Shown here: positions 55,415 to 64,000 of the stretch, one piece after another
Numbering within the stretch: the first letter of the stretch is position 1
How the letters are laid out: the number at the start of each line of letters is the position of its first letter
Assembly: GCF_029351045.1 (NCBI RefSeq)
Contig: NZ_JARKIN010000001.1
Span: 803,001-867,000 of the forward strand
Source of the DNA: Streptomyces sp. WMMB303
GTDB lineage: Bacteria > Actinomycetota > Actinomycetes > Streptomycetales > Streptomycetaceae
Direction of reading: 5' to 3'
DNA length: 64,000 nucleotides
The notes under the pieces: model-generated
What the model was told of the DNA's origin: nothing
The model's database searches: none
What the model saw: only the letters and a program-made list of their open reading frames with translations
Position numbers and translations under genes: made by a program

Positions 55415-55453
55415 GCTGCCCCGCACCCGGGTTCGGTCCGGGTGCGGGGCAGC
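55415..55453 (-). terminator. Terminator of trmI
   Basis: A perfect 16-bp inverted repeat (55415-55430 with 55438-55453) with a 7-base loop lies 40 bases past the trmI stop; no U-run follows. Confidence 0.75.
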
Positions 55454-55492
55454 GGGCGTGTCGCGGGGGGCCGCCGGAGTGGCGGGCGGGGG

Positions 55493-56398
55493 CTAGGAGG
55501 TGCGGCCGCCGGACTGGCTGCCGGGGCCGGTGTAGTCCTCACCGTAGGCGCCCTTGGCGGGGCGGCGGCGGCGCAGCGGGGGTTCGACCCCGTCGGCCAG
55601 TCGGCGGGCGGTGAGCAGGAAGCCGGTGTGGCCGATCATGCGGTGGTCGGGCCGGACGGCGAGGCCCTCGATGTGCCAGTTGCGCACCATCGTCTCCCAC
55701 GCCTGGGGTTCGTTGAAGGTGCCGAATTCGCGGATGGACTCGACCATCCGCGCCATCTGCGTGGTGGTGGCGACGTAGGCGCACAGGATGCCGCCGGGCA
55801 CCAGGGCCTTGGACACGGCCTCGAGGCACTCCCAGGGGGCGAGCATGTCGAGGATGACCCGGTCCACGTCGGCGTCGGCGAGGTTGTCCTGGAGATCGCC
55901 GACGGTCAGCGTCCAGGCGGGGTGGGGGCTGCCGAAGTAGCGCTCGACGTTCTGCCGGGCGATCTCGGCGAAGTCGGCTCGCCGCTCGTATGAGTGGAGC
56001 ATCCCCTGGTCGCCGATGGCGCGGAGCAGGAAGGTGCTCAGCGAGCCGGAGCCGACTCCCGCCTCGACGATGCGGGCGCCGGGGAAGATGTCGGCCATGG
56101 CGAGCACCTGGCCGGCGTCCTTGGGGTAGACGACGGCGGCTCCCCGGGGCATGGACAGGACATAGTCGGGGAGCAGGGGGCGCAGCGCGAGGTAGGCGAC
56201 GTTTCCGGTGGTACGGACGACACTCCCCTCGGGCGCACCGATCAGCTCGTCGTGGGGAAAGGCTCCCTTGTGGGTGTGGAAGCTCTTCCCCTCTTCGAGG
56301 GTGATCGTGTAGTGGCGTCCCTTGGGGTCGGTGAGCTGGACCTGGTCCCCGACCTTGAAGGGCCCGCGACGGCGGGCGGCACCGGTCGGTTCGGACAT
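55493..56398 (-). CDS. trmI: tRNA (adenine-58-N1)-methyltransferase
   Basis: A 301-residue SAM-dependent enzyme that makes m1A58 in the T loop of tRNAs. The N-terminal beta domain (GDQVQLTDPKGRHYTITL) is followed by a Rossmann methyltransferase domain with VEAGVGSGSLSTFLLRAIG (motif I), YERRADFAEIA and DRVILDMLAPWE. The ATG at 56398 is supported by TAGGCT six bases upstream. TrmI genes commonly border the proteasome locus in actinomycetes, as here. Confidence 0.95.
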   Translation of the reverse strand: MSEPTGAARRRGPFKVGDQVQLTDPKGRHYTITLEEGKSFHTHKGAFPHDELIGAPEGSVVRTTGNVAYLALRPLLPDYVLSMPRGAAVVYPKDAGQVLAMADIFPGARIVEAGVGSGSLSTFLLRAIGDQGMLHSYERRADFAEIARQNVERYFGSPHPAWTLTVGDLQDNLADADVDRVILDMLAPWECLEAVSKALVPGGILCAYVATTTQMARMVESIREFGTFNEPQAWETMVRNWHIEGLAVRPDHRMIGHTGFLLTARRLADGVEPPLRRRRPAKGAYGEDYTGPGSQSGGRTS

Positions 56399-56404
56399 GC
56401 CCAC

Positions 56405-56410
56405 AGCCTA
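56405..56410 (-). promoter_or_regulatory. -10 box of a likely leaderless trmI transcript
   Basis: TAGGCT on the minus strand ends six bases before the ATG at 56398. Confidence 0.45.
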
Positions 56411-56448
56411 GCCGGTCCGCGGAGTGCGGCCGGGGGGAGGGCTGGGGG

Positions 56449-57735
56449 TCAGCCGGGCGGTCCGGCCGCGGTGTGGTCGGGGCGCTTGGACATGGCCTCC
56501 ACGAAGGCGCGCTCGACGTCGGCGGTGGAGAGCACGCCGTAGATCTCGCCGGTCTCCTCCACGACCAGGTACTCGGTGGCCGGGGTGGCGCGGAGCCATT
56601 CCAGCAGGTCTTCGCCGGCGAGCTCGGCGGGGACCCGCATGCCCTCCTTGAGGTCCTGCGCGAGGGTGCTGACCGCGACCCAGGGGCGGCGGTGCTCGGG
56701 GACGGAGCCGATGGCGGCCTCCCGCACCAGGGCGAGCGGGTCGCCCCGGCCGCCGACGACGACCAGGGCGCGGGCGCCGGCGTCGTTGGCGCGGCGGAGG
56801 GCCTCGGAGAGCGGGGTGTCGGTCTCGACGGGGACGGCCCGCCGGGTGAGGGTGCGGGCGCGGAGCCGGGGGAGGCGCTCGCGCAGCCGGGCCATCCGCA
56901 GGCTGTTGCCGGCTCCGGTCCAGATGATGGCGGCGAGGATGGCGGCCAGCAGCGCGTCGGTGAGGGAGTCGAGGCCGCTGACGCTGCCCCGGGACAGGCC
57001 GCCCGCGTGGGTGGCCAGCGGCAGGCCGATCAGGACGGTGACGGCGAGTGCGCGGCCGACCCATGCGGCGGCGACGGTGCCGGTCATCGGCTTGCCGCTG
57101 ATCTTCCAGACGACGGCTCGCAGCATCCGGCCGCCGTCCAGGGGGAGGCCGGGCAGCAGGTTGAAGACGGCGACCAGGAGGTTGGAGATCATCAGGCCGG
57201 CCAGCAGTACGCCGGGCACGGTGCGGGGCTCCACGGCGCGCATCGCGGCGTAGAAGACGCCGGCCAGCACGAGGGAGAGCAGGGGTCCCACGAAGGCGAG
57301 GACGAATTCCCGGCCGGGGGTCTCGGATTCCTTCTCGATCTCCGAGACGCCGCCGAAGAACTGGAGCTGGATGCGGCGGACGGGGAGCTTGAAGCGGAGT
57401 GCGGCGACGGTGTGGGCGAGCTCGTGGACCAGGACCGACGTGTAGAAGGCGACCGCGAAGAAGAGCGCGATCAGGTAGCGCACGGCGCCGAGCTGGGGCA
57501 GCACCCGGTCGAGCTGGCCGCCGAAGACCCAGGTGATCAGGATGGCGACGAGGAACCAGGAGGGGGCGACGTAGACGGGGACACCGAAGGGGCGGCCCAT
57601 CAGGATGCCGCCGCCCGGCGCATCGGGGCGCACAGGTGTGCGAGGGAGCGCCCGGCGGGACTCCGGCCCCTCGGGACCGCTCCCCTCGCCGGAGCCGCCG
57701 TACCGCGGCTTCCCGTCGTTGTCCTCGTCCGCCAC
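56449..57735 (-). CDS. M50-family site-2 protease with CBS domains
   Basis: A 428-residue intramembrane zinc metalloprotease. The N-terminal 45 residues are polar; about six membrane helices follow. The zinc motif is LVHELAHTVAAL and the third ligand lies in NLLPGLPLDGGRM. Two C-terminal CBS domains (about 295-410), which often bind nucleotides, mark the SpoIVFB-like rather than the PDZ-containing RseP group. Substrates are typically membrane-bound anti-sigma factors or proproteins. AGAGGGGAACCC precedes the GTG at 57735. It is 50 bases upstream of trmI and divergent from the nuclease gene. Confidence 0.92.
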   Translation of the reverse strand: MADEDNDGKPRYGGSGEGSGPEGPESRRALPRTPVRPDAPGGGILMGRPFGVPVYVAPSWFLVAILITWVFGGQLDRVLPQLGAVRYLIALFFAVAFYTSVLVHELAHTVAALRFKLPVRRIQLQFFGGVSEIEKESETPGREFVLAFVGPLLSLVLAGVFYAAMRAVEPRTVPGVLLAGLMISNLLVAVFNLLPGLPLDGGRMLRAVVWKISGKPMTGTVAAAWVGRALAVTVLIGLPLATHAGGLSRGSVSGLDSLTDALLAAILAAIIWTGAGNSLRMARLRERLPRLRARTLTRRAVPVETDTPLSEALRRANDAGARALVVVGGRGDPLALVREAAIGSVPEHRRPWVAVSTLAQDLKEGMRVPAELAGEDLLEWLRATPATEYLVVEETGEIYGVLSTADVERAFVEAMSKRPDHTAAGPPG

Positions 57736-57858
57736 GGGTTCCCCTCTGCTGCTTCCCTCGCCCCGCGCCTGCGGCTGCCGCAGCGTTCTCGGTGCGGCGG
57801 TCATCCGGCGCGAGGGGTCTGCCGTCGATGGTAAGTGTCCGGTGTCGGTGGTGGGCCG

Positions 57859-57864
57859 TAGGGT
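57859..57864 (+). promoter_or_regulatory. -10 box of a likely leaderless transcript (RecB-like nuclease gene)
   Basis: TAGGGT ends eight bases before the ATG at 57873. Confidence 0.45.
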
Positions 57865-57872
57865 CGTACCCC

Positions 57873-58826
<954 letters not shown>

Positions 58827-58868
58827 GCGAGAATGGGGCGACCGCTGCCGTCCTGTTGAGGAGTTCCT

Positions 58869-59540
58869 GTGGCAATCCGCGTACTGCTGGTCGACGACCA
58901 GCCGCTGCTGCGTACCGGCTTCCGGATGATTCTGGAGGCCGAGCAGGACATAGCGGTGGTCGGTGAGGCAGGGGACGGTCTGCAGGCGCTGGACCAGGTA
59001 CGGGCCCTGCAGCCGGATGTGGTCCTGATGGACATCCGGATGCCCCGGATGGACGGGGTGGAGGCCACCCGCCGGATCACCGGACCGGCCAAGGACGGCC
59101 CGGCGAAAGTTCTGGTGCTCACCACCTTCGACCTGGACGAGTACGTGGTGGAGGCGCTGCGGGCCGGTGCCAGCGGATTCCTCCTGAAGGACGCACCCGC
59201 CGGTGAGCTGGTGCAGGCCATCCGGGTGGTGGCGGCGGGAGAGGCGATGCTGGCGCCGAGCATCACCCGCCGGCTGCTGGACAAGTACGCGGGGAAGCTG
59301 CCCTCGGGCGAGGAGCCGGTGCCGGACACCCTGCACCAGTTGACCGAGCGCGAGGTGGAGGTGCTGAAGCTGGTGGCGCGGGGACTGTCGAACGCGGAGA
59401 TCGCGGCGGATCTGTTCGTGAGCGAGACGACGGTCAAGACGCATGTCGGCCATGTGCTCACCAAGCTGGGGCTGCGGGACCGGGTGCAGGCCGCGGTGTA
59501 CGCCTACGAGAGCGGTCTGGTCCGCCCCGGGTCGGCCTGA
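58869..59540 (+). CDS. NarL/LuxR-family response regulator, orphan
   Basis: A 223-residue two-domain regulator. The receiver has Asp9/Asp10, phosphorylation site Asp55 (VVLMDIRMP), Thr (LTTF) and Lys (LLKDAP). The LuxR-type HTH is LTEREVEVLKLVARGLSNAEIAADLFVSETTVKTHVGHVLTKLGLRDRVQAAVYAYE. GAGGAG precedes the GTG at 58869. No histidine kinase gene is adjacent; it probably shares a transcript with the RecB-like nuclease. Its kinase and targets are unknown. Confidence 0.94.
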   Translation: MAIRVLLVDDQPLLRTGFRMILEAEQDIAVVGEAGDGLQALDQVRALQPDVVLMDIRMPRMDGVEATRRITGPAKDGPAKVLVLTTFDLDEYVVEALRAGASGFLLKDAPAGELVQAIRVVAAGEAMLAPSITRRLLDKYAGKLPSGEEPVPDTLHQLTEREVEVLKLVARGLSNAEIAADLFVSETTVKTHVGHVLTKLGLRDRVQAAVYAYESGLVRPGSA

Positions 59541-59556
59541 CGGCCGCGCCGGGGTT

Positions 59557-59585
59557 CCGCGCCCGGCCCGAGCGGCCGGGCGCGG
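59557..59585. terminator. Bidirectional terminator
   Basis: A perfect 12-bp inverted repeat (59557-59568 with 59574-59585) with a 5-base loop lies between the convergent response-regulator and binding-protein genes. Confidence 0.75.
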
Positions 59586-59676
59586 GCAGCGGCGCTCCGG
59601 CGGGGTCCGGCGGCCCACCGCCCGTGCCGCCGTGCGCCCGTGCCGCCGCGCTCCCGGCTGCCGGGGGCGGTCGGGG

Positions 59677-61272
59677 TCAGGAGTCGCGGCCGCGGCCCAG
59701 CTCCCACAGCTGGAGCACGGAGGAGGAGTTGAGGGCCCATTCGACGCCGGTGATGTCGTCGCGGGCCGCGAGGTACTGCTTGCCCTGCCAGAGCGGGAGC
59801 AGCGGCACGTCCTTGGCGACGATGTCCTGGACACGGCCGAAGGTGGCGGTGGTGGCGGAGCGTTCGGTCTGGCGGCGGCTCCTGGGCACGAGCTTGTCGC
59901 GGATCTCGTGGTTGGTGTAGGGCGAGCCGAGGAAGTTGTCCTTCTCGAAGAAGGGGGCGACGAAATTGTCGGCGTCCGGGAAGTCCGGGTACCAGCCGTA
60001 GCCCCACACCTGGTACTTGCCGTTCGTCGCCGCGGGGCGGAAGGTGTCCCACTTGACGCCCTTAGTCCGCACGTCGAACAGTCCGCTGCTGTTGAGCTGC
60101 TTCTTGAGGACGGCGAACTCGTCGGCTGTGGCGCCGCCGTAGTGGTCGGTGGTGTAGGTGAGGGTGAGCTTGACGGGCTTGTCGATGCCCGCGTCGCGCA
60201 GGGTTCGTTCGGCCGCGGCCTTGCTGGGTTCGCCGTAGGCGCTGAAGAACGAGTTCCGGTGCGCCGGGAGTCCGGCGGGCACGATGCTGTAGAGCGGCTC
60301 GGTGCTGCGGTCGTAGGCGTCCCGCACGATCTTCTTGCGGTCGACGAGCTGGGCCATGGCCTTGCGGACGGCCTTCTTGCCCGCGGTCCGGTCGTCGGTG
60401 TCGAAGGCGAGGTAGCGGATCTCCTGGCCGGGCTGCTCGACGAGTTCGACACCCTTGTCCCGGGCGTCGTCGAGCCGGCCGACCTGGTCGGGCGAGATGG
60501 TCCGGCCCATGACATCGATGTCGCCGGCCTTGAGGGCCTTCTCCATGCCTTGTGCGGCGTCGAAGAAGCGCATCTCGATCCGGCTGTTCTGCAGCTTCAG
60601 GTTCCCGCTGTAGTGCGGGTTCTTCGCCAGCACGGCCGACTCGGCGTCGATGTGCTCGAGCGCGTAGGGACCCGAACCGACCAGCGCGTCGCCCTTGGTG
60701 AGGGCGTCGGCCGGGTAGGTCCGGCTGTCCACGATGGCGGCGGCCGGGGTGGTCAGCTTGTACGGGAAGGTCGCGTCGGGCCGCTTGAGGTGGAAGACGA
60801 CGTGGCTCTTGCCGTCGGCCTCGACGCGGTCGAGGTTGCTGAAGAGAACGGCGGGGCCGCCCTTGTGGTTGATGCGCTTCACCCGCCGCAGTGAGAACTC
60901 GACGTCCTCGGCGTCCAGTGTGTGCCCGTTGGAGAACGTCTGACCCTTGCGCATCGTGCAGCGGTAGACCTTGTTCGCCGCGTCGGTGAAGCCGCACTTG
61001 GCGGCGGCGTCCATCACCGGCGAGGTGCCGGTGCGCGGGAAGCGCAGCAGCGTCTGGAAGGTGTTGCGCATGACGCCCCAGGCCGCGACGTCGTAGGCCG
61101 CCGCGGGGTCGAAGGGGGCCGGCGCGTCCTTGCCGACCGCGAAGTGGTCCGTCGTGCCGACGACGATGCCGTCGCCGCCTGCGCTCCCGCCCTTCTCGGA
61201 CCCGCATCCGGCGAGCAGCGGCGTGAGCATTCCCGCGGCAAGCACGGGCAGCACCACAGTTTTACGGTTCAT
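59677..61272 (-). CDS. ABC transporter substrate-binding lipoprotein (family 5, peptide type)
   Basis: A 531-residue lipoprotein with signal peptide and lipobox (LTPLLAGC, Cys at about 22). The mature part is an OppA/DppA-type receptor: YDVAAWGVMRNTFQTLLRF, GQTFSNGHTLDAEDVEFSLRRV, VVFHLKRPDATFPY, VGSGPYALEHID and YGWYPDFPDADNFVAPFF are typical cluster C sequences. Ligands are usually peptides, sometimes nickel or opines. No permease or ATPase gene is adjacent, so it must use components encoded elsewhere. GAGGAG lies before the ATG at 61272. Confidence 0.93.
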   Translation of the reverse strand: MNRKTVVLPVLAAGMLTPLLAGCGSEKGGSAGGDGIVVGTTDHFAVGKDAPAPFDPAAAYDVAAWGVMRNTFQTLLRFPRTGTSPVMDAAAKCGFTDAANKVYRCTMRKGQTFSNGHTLDAEDVEFSLRRVKRINHKGGPAVLFSNLDRVEADGKSHVVFHLKRPDATFPYKLTTPAAAIVDSRTYPADALTKGDALVGSGPYALEHIDAESAVLAKNPHYSGNLKLQNSRIEMRFFDAAQGMEKALKAGDIDVMGRTISPDQVGRLDDARDKGVELVEQPGQEIRYLAFDTDDRTAGKKAVRKAMAQLVDRKKIVRDAYDRSTEPLYSIVPAGLPAHRNSFFSAYGEPSKAAAERTLRDAGIDKPVKLTLTYTTDHYGGATADEFAVLKKQLNSSGLFDVRTKGVKWDTFRPAATNGKYQVWGYGWYPDFPDADNFVAPFFEKDNFLGSPYTNHEIRDKLVPRSRRQTERSATTATFGRVQDIVAKDVPLLPLWQGKQYLAARDDITGVEWALNSSSVLQLWELGRGRDS

Positions 61273-61673
61273 GGTCGACGATCTCCTCGGCCGGCCGGGG
61301 TTTGCTGCAGGGAGGAATGGCCGGTACACCGACATTAATCGTCCGCTCCGGCAACTTTCGAAGCGCAGCCCGCGGAAGGGGTTTCACGCACCGGAACCAG
61401 CACCTTCCTGTCCGCTATCCGAACGCTGGAACTTTTTCCGCGTCACTCCATCAATACGGACACAAGGGAAGGACATTTTCCCCTCTCGCCCCAGCGGCAC
61501 CACAGCCTCGACCGCGGGTCGAGGGGTTCACGCGTGATGAACGTCACTGGACCAATCTGCGCACCGGACACCGGAGTTCGACATTCTGCAGAGTCCGGGG
61601 CCATGGATTCCGCAGGCGCGCGGGGGCACATTCTCCACCCGGTACGGAATGGTGCTGCCGCGGAATGATCGAC
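61273..61673. other. Intergenic region without a recognisable gene
   Basis: This 401-base stretch is less GC-rich than its surroundings and holds no credible reading frame. It contains an 8-bp hairpin (61506-61513 with 61517-61524), possibly the terminator of the HAD gene, and must include the promoter of the binding-protein gene, which I cannot place. Confidence 0.6.
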
Positions 61674-62375
61674 TCAGCGCGCGACCATGATCCGCGAACG
61701 GAGGAATTCGAGATCGACTTCTTCGAGGGAACTCACAATGCTGCGACCGGACTTGGGCTCGATCGGCGCGATGGACGGCACGGCCACCACATGGCAGCCG
61801 GCGGCCTCCGCCGCGGCGACCCCCGTCGCGGTGTCCTCCAGCACCGCACAGCGCCCGGGGTCGGCCCCCAGCCGGCGCGCGGCGGTCAGATACGGGTCGG
61901 GGTGCGGCTTGGTCCGGGCCAGCTCGTCCCCGGCGACCGTGAAGGCGAAGTGCTCGTGCCCGATCCAGGTGAGCATCCGGTCCACGACCCTGCGGTGCGA
62001 GGCGGAGACCAGCGCCGCGGGGATCCGGTGCGCGGACAGCTCCGCGAGGAGTCTGCGAGCACCGGGCATCAGCGGGACGCCGCGCTCCAGCCGCTCGGTG
62101 AACCTGGCGTTCAGCAGCACACTGAGCTCCTCCAGGCCGATGTCGGCGGCGGTCGCCTCGATCAGGAAGCCGGCGCTGCGCGACATGGGACCGCCGACGA
62201 CGACGCTGCGCCACTCCTCGCGCAGCTCGTGCCCCAGCTCGGCGAAGACCGCGACCTCCGCGTCCCACCAGAAGTCCTCGGTGTCGACCAGGGTGCCGTC
62301 CATGTCCAGCAGTACGGCCTGCAGCTCGGGCTCCTCACCCGTGAGCGTGGTGACAGCGGGGGATGGACCGGCCAT
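61674..62375 (-). CDS. HAD-superfamily hydrolase, beta-phosphoglucomutase-like subgroup
   Basis: A 233-residue cytoplasmic phosphatase or phosphomutase. Motif I LLDMDGTLVDTED, a helical C1 cap, motif II LVSASH, motif III Lys in RTKPHPDPY and motif IV VLEDTATGVAAAEAAG are all present. The substrate cannot be assigned. GGAGG lies nine bases before the ATG. A tandem 12-bp repeat and a large terminator separate it from metH upstream. Confidence 0.92.
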   Translation of the reverse strand: MAGPSPAVTTLTGEEPELQAVLLDMDGTLVDTEDFWWDAEVAVFAELGHELREEWRSVVVGGPMSRSAGFLIEATAADIGLEELSVLLNARFTERLERGVPLMPGARRLLAELSAHRIPAALVSASHRRVVDRMLTWIGHEHFAFTVAGDELARTKPHPDPYLTAARRLGADPGRCAVLEDTATGVAAAEAAGCHVVAVPSIAPIEPKSGRSIVSSLEEVDLEFLRSRIMVAR

Positions 62376-62396
62376 CCGCGAACACCTCCCGAAAGC

Positions 62397-62420
62397 GACG
62401 ACTGCACAGACGACTGCACA
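62397..62420. repeat. Tandem 12-bp direct repeat
   Basis: GACGACTGCACA occurs twice head to tail just upstream of the HAD hydrolase gene. Confidence 0.7.
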
Positions 62421-62430
62421 AGGGACGACA

Positions 62431-62498
62431 AGGCCGGCCGTCCCCTCCGCCGGAACCCCGGAGGGCTCCGGATTCCGGCGGAAGCGGACGACCGGCCT
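62431..62498 (-). terminator. Large nested-hairpin terminator of metH
   Basis: Three nested stems pair 62431-62443 with 62486-62498 (13 bp, one mismatch), 62446-62455 with 62473-62482 (10 bp) and 62458-62463 with 62466-62471 (6 bp). It lies about 30 bases past the metH stop. Confidence 0.8.
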
Positions 62499-62530
62499 GT
62501 ACCGGACCGGTCAGTATATGACCTGTGCCC

Positions 62531-64000
62531 TCATCGGGCGTTGAAATACTTCGCCTCGGGGTGGTGCAGCACGATGGCGTCGGTCGACTGCTCGGGGTGG
62601 AGCTGGAACTCCTCGGAGAGCTCGACCCCGATCCGCTCCGGCCGCAGCAGCTCGGCGATCTTGGCGCGGTCCTCCAGGTTCGGGCAGGCGCCGTAGCCCA
62701 GCGAGAACCGCGCTCCCCGGTACTTCAGGTCGAACATGCCCTGCATCTGGTCGGGGTCCTCGCCCGAGAAGCCCAGCTCGCTGCGGACCCGGGCGTGCCA
62801 GTACTCGGCGAGCGCCTCGGCGAGCTGCACGGAGAGGCCGTGCAGCTCCAGGTAGTCGCGGTAGGCGTCGCCCGCGAACAGCTCGGCGGTCTTCTCGCCG
62901 ATCCTGGAACCGACGGTGACCACCTGCAGCCCGACCACGTCGGTCTCGCCGGAGTCCTCCGGACGGAAGAAGTCCGCCAGGCACAGCCGGCGGCCGCGCC
63001 GCTGCCGGGGGAAGGTGAAGCGGGTGCGCTCGTTGCCCTGCTCGTCCAGCAGGATCAGGTCGTCGCCCTTGGAGTAGCAGGGGAAGTAGCCGTAGACGGC
63101 CGACGCCTCCAGCAGGTTCTCCGTCTGGAGCCGCTCCAGCCAGCCCCGCAGCCGGGGACGGCCCTCGGTCTCCACCAGCTCCTCGTAGGACGGCCCGTCG
63201 CCCTTGCGGGACTCCTTCAGCCCCCACTGGCCCTTGAAGAGGGCGCCCTCGTCCAGCCAGGACGCGTAGTCCTGCTGCCGCAGGCCCTTGATCACCCGGG
63301 TGCCCCAGAAGGGCGGCTCGGGGACGGGATTGTCGACGGCCACGTCGGAGCGGACGGAGCCGTCGTTCTCCTCCGGCTCCGGGATGTCGAGGTCCCGCTT
63401 GGGCACCCTGCGCTGCTTGAGCGCGGGCAGCTCGGCACCGGGCACGCCGCGCTTGACGTCCATCAGGGCGTCCATGAGGCTCAGCCCCTCGAAGGCGTCC
63501 TTGGCATAGCGGACCTCGCCCTCGTAGATCTCGTGCAGGTCCTGCTCGACGTAGGCCCGGGTGAGCGCGGCGCCGCCGAGGATGACGGGGAAGTCGGAGG
63601 ACATCTTGCGCTGGTTGAGCTCCTCCAGGTTCTCCTTCATGATCACCGTGGACTTCACCAGCAGCCCGGACATGCCGATCACGTCGGCACGGTGTTCGGC
63701 CGCGGCGTCCAGGATGGCGCTCACCGGCTGCTTGATGCCCAGGTTGACCACCTGGTAGCCGTTGTTGGACAGGATGATGTCGACGAGGTTCTTGCCGATG
63801 TCGTGGACGTCGCCGCGGACCGTGGCCAGCACGATCGTCCCCTTGCCCGCCTCGTCCTCGGACTTCTCCATGTGCGGTTCGAGGTGGGCGACGGCGGCCT
63901 TCATCACCTCGGCCGACTGCAGCACGAACGGCAACTGCATCTGCCCGGAGCCGAACAGCTCACCGACGACCTTCATGCCCGCCAGCAGCGTGTCATTGAC
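62531..64000 (-). CDS. metH: Cobalamin-dependent methionine synthase, C-terminal part (5' end beyond window)
   Basis: The minus-strand frame is open through the right edge; 489 codons are visible. It shows the cap domain end (QLPFVLQSAEVMKAAVAHLEPHM), the B12-binding Rossmann domain with DVHDIGKNLV (cobalt-ligating His) and GMSGLLVKSTV, and the AdoMet-dependent reactivation domain with SLGYGACPNLEDR. The enzyme methylates homocysteine from methyl-tetrahydrofolate. Streptomyces metH genes are often under a B12 riboswitch, which would lie outside this window. Confidence 0.97.
   Translation of the reverse strand, partial: VNDTLLAGMKVVGELFGSGQMQLPFVLQSAEVMKAAVAHLEPHMEKSEDEAGKGTIVLATVRGDVHDIGKNLVDIILSNNGYQVVNLGIKQPVSAILDAAAEHRADVIGMSGLLVKSTVIMKENLEELNQRKMSSDFPVILGGAALTRAYVEQDLHEIYEGEVRYAKDAFEGLSLMDALMDVKRGVPGAELPALKQRRVPKRDLDIPEPEENDGSVRSDVAVDNPVPEPPFWGTRVIKGLRQQDYASWLDEGALFKGQWGLKESRKGDGPSYEELVETEGRPRLRGWLERLQTENLLEASAVYGYFPCYSKGDDLILLDEQGNERTRFTFPRQRRGRRLCLADFFRPEDSGETDVVGLQVVTVGSRIGEKTAELFAGDAYRDYLELHGLSVQLAEALAEYWHARVRSELGFSGEDPDQMQGMFDLKYRGARFSLGYGACPNLEDRAKIAELLRPERIGVELSEEFQLHPEQSTDAIVLHHPEAKYFNAR

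Noticed and set aside
61443..61631. A 62-codon minus-strand frame in the gap before the binding-protein gene
   Set aside because: It has no ribosome-binding site, no recognisable sequence and ordinary random composition.

Overview
This window is chromosomal DNA of a high-GC actinomycete, most likely a Streptomyces or a close relative in the Streptomycetaceae. The signs are third-codon GC saturation, frequent GTG starts, a complete Pup-proteasome locus, DUF2510 and DUF1844 proteins, and a gene order (pheST, infC-rpmI-rplT, glnA4, tatAC, pafBC, pafA, prcBA, pup, dop, arc, metH) that from memory matches the S. coelicolor SCO1594-SCO1657 interval. I see no tRNA or rRNA gene, insertion sequence, prophage or CRISPR array.

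Layout. 1-1085 is a truncated sugar-porter-type MFS transporter. 1206-8587, all on the minus strand, is a translation block: infC, rpmI, rplT, a TrmH/SpoU RNA methyltransferase, an orphan PAS histidine kinase, pheS and pheT. infC seems to start at a non-canonical AUC codon and carries a terminator-like hairpin in its leader. 9039-18241 is a mixed stretch: DUF1844 protein, aquaporin, SseB-like protein, a penicillin-recognising-type serine hydrolase, a mycosin-like subtilase coupled to a proline-rich membrane protein, an alanine-racemase-fold PLP enzyme, a DUF2510 membrane protein and a secreted HAD phosphatase.

18370-25287 is a metabolic module around a GlnA4-like gamma-glutamyl ligase. Aldehyde dehydrogenase and SDR genes lie downstream of it; a divergent FadR/GntR regulator, an ethanolamine-type permease and a peptidase C26 amidohydrolase follow on the other strand. 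Together they suggest ethanolamine uptake, glutamylation, two oxidations and hydrolysis, and a shared operator-like motif sits before both transcription units. 25277-35377 holds transport and small-molecule functions: LysR/TDT transporter pair, cobalamin-binding-like protein, an OpuA-type osmolyte ABC transporter whose permease carries two tandem substrate-binding domains, a FEN-type exonuclease, an iron-box-controlled siderophore-interacting protein and a secreted PI-PLC-like enzyme.

35691-54468 is the protein quality-control and export region: Ski2/HelY helicase, tatC, tatA, pafC, pafB, two FKBP isomerases, pafA, an MFS/LacI pair, prcA, prcB, an endonuclease VII-like gene, pup, dop and arc. 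Dop deamidates Pup, PafA attaches it to substrates, ARC unfolds them and PrcBA degrades them; PafBC is the DNA-damage regulator. 54731-64000 holds a small exported protein, trmI, an M50 membrane protease with CBS domains, a Cas4/RecB-like nuclease, an orphan NarL-type regulator, a peptide-binding lipoprotein, a HAD hydrolase and the 3' part of metH.

Noncoding signals include many long GC-rich hairpin terminators, several operator-like dyads, and about nine genes whose TANNNT -10 box sits 6-8 bases before the start codon, as expected for leaderless mRNAs.
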